The position numbers and the translations under genes are program-made. Positions 59,968 through 64,000 of a DNA stretch of 64,000 nucleotides are shown piece by piece. The number at the start of each line of letters is the position of its first letter. Position 1 is the first letter of the stretch. The notes below the pieces were generated by a model that saw only the letters and a list, made by a program, of their open reading frames with translations, made no database searches and was not told where the DNA came from. The stretch covers positions 3,100,001 to 3,164,000 of the forward strand of contig NZ_LR130759.1 of NCBI RefSeq assembly GCF_900292015.1, written 5' to 3'. This stretch comes from Mycobacterium basiliense (lineage in GTDB: Bacteria > Actinomycetota > Actinomycetes > Mycobacteriales > Mycobacteriaceae).

Positions 59968-60819
59968 TTAACGCTTGACTGCTTGCATGGTGTAGGTCAT
60001 CGGAATCCGGTCTCGACCATTGGCCAGGATGAACTCGCCGGCGAAGTCCGGACTAGGCATCATCGCATCCCCCAACGGATTCCATGGGACTTCGCGATGC
60101 TCCTGAAGCGCAGTGACGACAAGCCCGACATCGGTGAGAGCAGTGAAAATCTCGCCGAGCCCGTGGTTGAAATGGATGATGCGCGGTGAGGTGACAGCCC
60201 CGGTCCCGGCATAGGTGTCATGTTCGATGAACGGTATGCCCTCTGTTTCAAAGTACGGGTATTCAACGACGAAAAGCCCGTCGGGCCGTGGATCGCTCAG
60301 CGACCACAACACCGGATGGCCTTCCCGCATGAATAGGCGCCCGCCCGGCCGAAGCAGGCTTGCGACCACACCGGCCCAACGGCTGATGCTGGGGATCCAG
60401 CACAGCGCCCCAATACCGGTGTAGACAAGGTCGAAACGACCAGCGCCCAATGCTTGCGCCGCATCGTAGACATCGCCCTCGACGAATTCGACATTAGCCC
60501 CAGCGCGCGTCGCCAGTCCCCGAGCGGCTCGCAGCGCGGCGGGGGAAAAATCCAGACCTGCCGTCGATCGTGAACCCAGCCGGGACAGCGATACCGTGTC
60601 GGTGCCGATATGACACTGCAGGTGAGCGACGTCGAGCCCATTGAGCCGACCGAGGCGCGGCAGGTCGTAGCGCACTTCTGGAGACAAGTATCCGGGATCG
60701 TCGAAGCTGGCAAGGTCGTACCCGTCGGGCCCGGTGTGCAGCGGCACGCGCGACTCCCAATTCGCCAGATTCAGGTTGCGCCAATCCGCGTCGACCGGGG
60801 TTTCCTGCATGTCATCCAT
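59968..60819 (-). CDS. Class I SAM-dependent methyltransferase
   Basis: 283 residues. It shows the SAM-binding series of the Methyltransf_11/25 group: VAHLQCHIGTDTVSL near residue 64 (motif I, with Cys-His in place of the usual Gly-rich core), AGLDFSP (about 87), VEGDVYDA (about 113), FDLVYTGIGAL (about 130) and LLRPGGRLFMREGH (about 157). Its substrate is not evident. It is monocistronic on the minus strand, bracketed by two copies of a palindrome. Relation to the polyketide locus is unlikely from position, about 5 kb beyond protein D. Confidence 0.88.
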   Translation of the reverse strand: MDDMQETPVDADWRNLNLANWESRVPLHTGPDGYDLASFDDPGYLSPEVRYDLPRLGRLNGLDVAHLQCHIGTDTVSLSRLGSRSTAGLDFSPAALRAARGLATRAGANVEFVEGDVYDAAQALGAGRFDLVYTGIGALCWIPSISRWAGVVASLLRPGGRLFMREGHPVLWSLSDPRPDGLFVVEYPYFETEGIPFIEHDTYAGTGAVTSPRIIHFNHGLGEIFTALTDVGLVVTALQEHREVPWNPLGDAMMPSPDFAGEFILANGRDRIPMTYTMQAVKR

Positions 60820-60955
60820 GGCGACAGGATTGCATGTACGTGCGGTGGCCTATTACCCCGCCCGCACCCGCGCGGCCCCGTCCGATCTTGCCTGGCACCC
60901 GCGCTTCAACGTTCACTCGGATCCCCCTCCCTCTCTCTCCCCCGCTAGTCTCGGA

Positions 60956-60972
60956 AATTTGTCACAGTGACG
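60956..60972 (-). promoter_or_regulatory. Palindromic element, inverted copy 2
   Basis: Read on the minus strand: CGTCACTGTGACAAATT, identical to the copy at 59763-59779 at 16 of 17 positions. It lies about 140 bases upstream of the methyltransferase start, which suits an operator; it could equally be one end of a small element. Confidence 0.45.
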
Positions 60973-61086
60973 CTTCTGGCCGCAGTCACTTAGCCGAATC
61001 AACCGGTCTACCAAACCCTTTCGCCGTTGGCCAACGCACCTGCAGCGAGCCTTGCACTTTGCGTGTCGTCCGGTGATGCTGCCGTG

Positions 61087-61722
61087 TCATTGCCGAGGAG
61101 CCTTCTTCACACCTCGCGCACCAGCAGTACGGGTTGCCGGCGGCGGTTCGGGCAGCATGTTCTCGATCACCTGGGTGAGTTGAGCGGTGACGTGGTCGAG
61201 GGGGGCGATGCTGCGTTGGGCGCGGCATATCGCCACGGTGCCTTCGACGGCGGCGACGATCAGTGTGGCGACTTGCTCGGCATCCGGTCGTGGCGCTCCG
61301 GCGTCGCATAGAGAATCGGCCAACAACGAGGTCCAGTGCCGAAACGCTGCCGCGGCGGCGTCGCGGGGCGCGTCGTGTTCGTCAGGCAGGTCTTCCACCG
61401 ATACCGCCAGTACCGGGCACCCCGCATGAAAATTACTGTCTAGGACAACTTTTCGCCATAGCGCCAGAAACGCCGACAACCCGGCCCGCGGACCGGCCGC
61501 GAGTGCCTCGGCCAACACGCTCACGGCGAGGTCGTCGGCCCACCGCACCGCTTCGGTCGCCAGATCGTACTTACCACCGGGGAAATAGTGGTAGGTCGAG
61601 CCCAGCGGGGCGTCAGTGTGCTTGGCCAGTTCGCGCACGCTCGTCGCGTTGAGCCCACGGCGGCTGATCATATCCGCGGCGCCGGCGACCATGCGCTCAC
61701 GCCCAGTTCGATCTTCGGCCAC
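61087..61722 (-). CDS. TetR-family transcriptional regulator
   Basis: 211 residues. The N-terminal helix-turn-helix (about residues 9-52) has the TetR pattern: ...AADMISRRGLNATSVRELAK, then APLGSTYHYFPGGKYDL. The C-terminal helical domain (residues 60-200), including FHAGCPVLAVSVED, is the ligand-binding part seen in this subgroup. It is transcribed away from the alcohol dehydrogenase gene, and two palindromic sites lie in the 80 bases between them, so it probably represses itself and the downstream operon. The ligand is unknown. Confidence 0.92.
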   Translation of the reverse strand: MAEDRTGRERMVAGAADMISRRGLNATSVRELAKHTDAPLGSTYHYFPGGKYDLATEAVRWADDLAVSVLAEALAAGPRAGLSAFLALWRKVVLDSNFHAGCPVLAVSVEDLPDEHDAPRDAAAAAFRHWTSLLADSLCDAGAPRPDAEQVATLIVAAVEGTVAICRAQRSIAPLDHVTAQLTQVIENMLPEPPPATRTAGARGVKKAPRQ

Positions 61723-61736
61723 GACACCCTCCCTTG

Positions 61737-61754
61737 CTATGACAACCGTTATAG
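61737..61754. promoter_or_regulatory. TetR operator, site 1
   Basis: CTATGACAACCGTTATAG, an imperfect dyad just upstream of the regulator start. It matches site 2 at 15 of 18 positions. Confidence 0.65.
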
Positions 61755-61772
61755 CCTAGCGTCGACGTCAGG

Positions 61773-61790
61773 CTATGACGATCGTTATAA
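61773..61790. promoter_or_regulatory. TetR operator, site 2
   Basis: CTATGACGATCGTTATAA, an almost perfect dyad (TATRACGATCGTYATA). It directly abuts GGAGG (61791-61795), so binding would block the plus-strand transcript start. Confidence 0.65.
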
Positions 61791-61802
61791 GGAGGACGAG
61801 GG

Positions 61803-61961
61803 ATGTCGGTCGCCGCGCGGCAACCTCATCACCAGGATGTCGACGGCCCGCACCAATGCCGCCATGGCACAGGTTCCGGCGAGGGCGGGATTGACCTCTG
61901 TCGTCAATGTCGGCACCCACTTCATGCCCAAACGTGTGTTGCACCAAAGGAGAAGCCATGA
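61803..61961 (+). CDS. Possible small leader ORF (52 aa)
   Basis: ATG 61803 stands seven bases after a GGAGG site, and the frame ends in an ATGA overlap with the alcohol dehydrogenase start, as coupled genes do. The peptide is His/Cys-rich, with CRQCRHPLHAQTC in its second half. I recognise no family. It may be a real small protein, a translated leader or chance; the good ribosome site and exact overlap are the only support. Confidence 0.3.
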   Translation: MSVAARQPHHQDVDGPHQCRHGTGSGEGGIDLCRQCRHPLHAQTCVAPKEKP

Positions 61962-62977
61962 AAAGCCTGACCTTCGTCGAACCCGGCAAGTTGCGTTTCG
62001 ACGAGATGGATGCCCCGACCGTCGTCGATTCGACCGATGCGCTGGTCCGACCACTCGCGGCGACCACCTGCGACCTGGACCATCACGTCATCGCCGACAA
62101 GACCCCGTTCACTTGTGCGGCACCGTTCGCGCTCGGCCACGAATGCGTCGGCACGGTTGTCGAGGTCGGTTCTGATTGCGCCGGCTTCGCTGTCGGCGAT
62201 ACCGTCGGCGTGGCCTGGCACATCGCGTGTGGAACGTGCGACCAATGCGGCAAGGGCCATCCGGCCCGGTGCTTGCGTTACGGCGACGCACAGTACGGAC
62301 TGCCGGTCAACGGGGCGTGGGGTGGCAGCTTCTCCGAGCTGATCCGGGTGCCATTTGCCGACTTCAACCTGGCGCGCCTACCTGGCAACGTCGATCCGGT
62401 CCACCTCGCCTCTATCGGCGACAACCTGGCCCTCGGCTGGGAAACGGTGGTGCCCACCGTTTCTCAGATCACCGACCCACAGGTAGCGATCTTCGGCGGC
62501 ACCGGGTCGATCGGGTTGTACTGTGTCGACGCAGCCGTGCACTGTGCGGGAGCCCGCACGGTGTACTACGACGACGACCCGGTGCGGATGGCGGTTGCCG
62601 AGAAGCTCGGCGCCGAAGTCGCCGACATCGGCGGCAAGCCGGAGAAGAACTTCGATCTGGCGGTGGACGCTTCCTGCGACCCGAAGAAGCTCCGCAAGGC
62701 GCTGCGGTCGGTGGTTCCGGAGGGATACGTCAACAGCGTGGGCATCTACTTCCAGGACGTGGCATTGCCGATGCTGCAGCTCTACATGCGCGGAGTCCAC
62801 TTCCATAACGGCAAGGGCCACGCCCGGGCGAGCATGACCCCCACGCTGGATGCGGTCGCCGCGGGGGTGCTGCACCCCGAACTGGTCACCAGCGGAATCT
62901 ACGAATGGCACGAGATCCCCGACATCCTCACCTCCGGGCGGCCTGGGCACAAGCCGATCTTCGTCCTCGACGCCTAA
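61958..62977 (+). CDS. Zinc-dependent alcohol dehydrogenase (MDR family)
   Basis: 339 residues from ATG 61958, which has AAAGGAG six bases upstream; the in-frame ATG 61907 lacks a site. Catalytic zinc ligands are visible at TTCDLDHH (Cys about residue 37) and GHE (about 60). The structural zinc loop CGTCDQCGKGHPARC has all four Cys (residues about 91-105). The nucleotide-binding motif FGGTGSIGLYC is near residue 172. It should oxidise an alcohol or reduce an aldehyde with NAD(P). It is followed 17 bases later by a VOC protein gene and is divergent from TetR, so the three form a small regulated unit, probably for handling a toxic or xenobiotic compound. Confidence 0.93.
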   Translation: MKSLTFVEPGKLRFDEMDAPTVVDSTDALVRPLAATTCDLDHHVIADKTPFTCAAPFALGHECVGTVVEVGSDCAGFAVGDTVGVAWHIACGTCDQCGKGHPARCLRYGDAQYGLPVNGAWGGSFSELIRVPFADFNLARLPGNVDPVHLASIGDNLALGWETVVPTVSQITDPQVAIFGGTGSIGLYCVDAAVHCAGARTVYYDDDPVRMAVAEKLGAEVADIGGKPEKNFDLAVDASCDPKKLRKALRSVVPEGYVNSVGIYFQDVALPMLQLYMRGVHFHNGKGHARASMTPTLDAVAAGVLHPELVTSGIYEWHEIPDILTSGRPGHKPIFVLDA

Positions 62978-62994
62978 GCGGACGCGCCAAAGTC

Positions 62995-63393
62995 ATGCTG
63001 TCGCTTCATCACGCACACCTCATGTGCTCCGACATCGACGCCACATTGGATTTCCTGGTACGCGGGTTGGGGGCTGACGTCATCCGTGACGTGGACTTCG
63101 CGGGAGCCCGCAATGTGCTGCTCCAGCTCGGCAGCGGACATGTGCATCTCTACGATCAGGCGCCCAAACACCCCGGTCAGGGCACCGTCCATCATCTCGG
63201 GATACAGTCGGACGACCTCGAGACAGCGCGAAAAAGACTGCAGGACATAGGCGCATCGGTCACCGAGATTCGCTCCGACCCGTTGGCGGACTACCTGATG
63301 GCACAGGGGCCGGACAAGCTGCTGCTGGAGATCTTCGCTCCGCGGGCAGAGGTCCTGGCCGAGCTGCCTGACTACTTCGCGATGAATCGCTAA
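62995..63393 (+). CDS. VOC-superfamily protein (glyoxalase/dioxygenase fold)
   Basis: 132 residues from ATG 62995; the frame is open further upstream, but that part overlaps the alcohol dehydrogenase gene. The paired beta-alpha-beta-beta-beta pattern fits one VOC domain: HHAHLMCSDIDATLDFL at the start, VHHLGIQSDD in the middle and LLLEIFAP near the end, which give the His and Glu positions of a metal site. Likely a small metalloenzyme or a binding/resistance protein. Co-transcription with the alcohol dehydrogenase suggests that they act on the same compound. Confidence 0.88.
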   Translation: MLSLHHAHLMCSDIDATLDFLVRGLGADVIRDVDFAGARNVLLQLGSGHVHLYDQAPKHPGQGTVHHLGIQSDDLETARKRLQDIGASVTEIRSDPLADYLMAQGPDKLLLEIFAPRAEVLAELPDYFAMNR

Positions 63394-63591
63394 GGACTCG
63401 TCTCGATGCACGAACCCACCTTCCCGCGCAGCGACGTGCGCCACGGCGGTCCGACGCCCAGGATCTTTGGACCGCGATCCCGACTCGCCAGTGCCGACAT
63501 GCCGCCAAGTGATGCGGGAAGCCGGCACCGACCCGGCGAGAACCCACGATGCGACGAGCTGACATCGCCGCGGCCGGCATACGATGACGCG

Positions 63592-64000
63592 GTGCGGATA
63601 CTGGTCACTGGCGGCGCCCGCTCCGGGAAGTCCACCCATGCCGAGGCTCTGTTGGCTGATGCCGCGGAAGTCGTCTACATTGCCCCTGGCCGCCCCGCAG
63701 ATGGTAACGATCCCGACTGGGATTCCCGGGTCGCGCGGCATCAGGCGCGTCGCTCGCCGACCTGGGCGACATGGGAAACAGCCGACATCGCAACCGCTTT
63801 GAGCCAGACGCGGTGTCCCGTCCTGGTGGACTGCCTGGGTACCTGGCTTACCGCCCTGATGGACCGTGAGGCACTGTGGGATATCGAGACCGCTGATATC
63901 TATGCCGCCGTGCAGGAACCGGTCGACCAGCTGTGCAGGGCGCTGGCAGCACTGCCCGATGCGGTCGTGGTGACTAATGAGGTCGGCTTCGGCGTGGTAC
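63592..64000 (+). CDS. cobU: Adenosylcobinamide kinase / guanylyltransferase (3' end outside window)
   Basis: GTG 63592 begins RILVTGGARSGKST, with the P-loop of CobU at the very N-terminus as usual. VVYIAPGRPADGNDPDW and VLVDCLGTWLT follow, both typical, and the frame is still open at the window end in VVVTNEVGFGVV. CobU phosphorylates adenosylcobinamide and adds GMP in the last part of cobalamin (vitamin B12) synthesis. About 136 residues are visible. The same frame is open back to ATG 63406, but the 62-residue extension is not conserved-looking, so I prefer the GTG. Confidence 0.93.
   Translation, partial: MRILVTGGARSGKSTHAEALLADAAEVVYIAPGRPADGNDPDWDSRVARHQARRSPTWATWETADIATALSQTRCPVLVDCLGTWLTALMDREALWDIETADIYAAVQEPVDQLCRALAALPDAVVVTNEVGFGVV

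Noticed and set aside
59553..59978. 141-codon plus-strand ORF between the glycosyltransferase and methyltransferase genes
   Set aside because: Arg/Pro-rich, no ribosome site, no domain, and it overlaps the end of the methyltransferase gene.
61907..61957. ATG 61907 as start of the alcohol dehydrogenase
   Set aside because: It adds a Cys-rich stretch without a ribosome site; ATG 61958 has AAAGGAG at the right distance and starts at the usual family N-terminus.

Overview
The window looks like the chromosome of a slow-growing Mycobacterium. It is GC-rich, carries a complete PE_PGRS gene (a family typical of slow growers) and ends in a cobalamin gene (cobU). About 55 kb of it is one biosynthetic locus: a giant modular type I polyketide synthase (PKS) line with a terminal hybrid PKS-NRPS protein, and a five-gene cassette matching the FkbG/H/I/J/K set that makes methoxymalonyl-ACP.

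Layout. 2-13458: 3' part of PKS protein A (tail of one module plus two full modules), split by a 1-nt deletion at about 2925-2927. 13476-26303: PKS B, two fully reducing modules. 26315-43237: PKS C, three modules. 43325-43987: O-methyltransferase (FkbG type). 43965-47340, minus strand: an overlapping operon encoding FkbH-, FkbI-, FkbJ- and FkbK-like proteins. 47341-48179: regulatory gap. 48180-55100: PKS-NRPS protein D (KS, degenerate AT, carrier, C, A, PCP, TE). After that: PE_PGRS (55572-58166), a GT2-like glycosyltransferase (58508-59395), a SAM methyltransferase (minus, 59968-60819), a TetR regulator (minus, 61087-61722) divergent from a zinc alcohol dehydrogenase and a VOC protein, and the start of cobU.

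How it works together. Docking ends and gene order suggest chain flow A -> B -> C -> D. By motif, the modules give: A1 hydroxyl (DH dead); A2 and A3 alpha-methyl alkenes (methylmalonyl); B1 saturated malonyl unit; B2 saturated methylmalonyl unit; C1 malonyl unit with hydroxyl (DH dead); C2 saturated unit from an unusual extender, probably methoxymalonyl; C3 alpha-methyl alkene. D then adds one amino acid and its thioesterase releases the product. The loading module lies outside the window, so the full product cannot be read.

The PKS modules are near-identical DNA repeats of about 5.3-6.3 kb. They show sharp AT and KS cassette exchanges, a shared inactive-DH allele, gene-conversion patches and Thr/Asp/Ala-coding microsatellites of different length. 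This resembles the evolution of the mycolactone PKS, but the chemistry (methoxymalonyl cassette, NRPS ending) is different. I do not recognise this as a described compound cluster.
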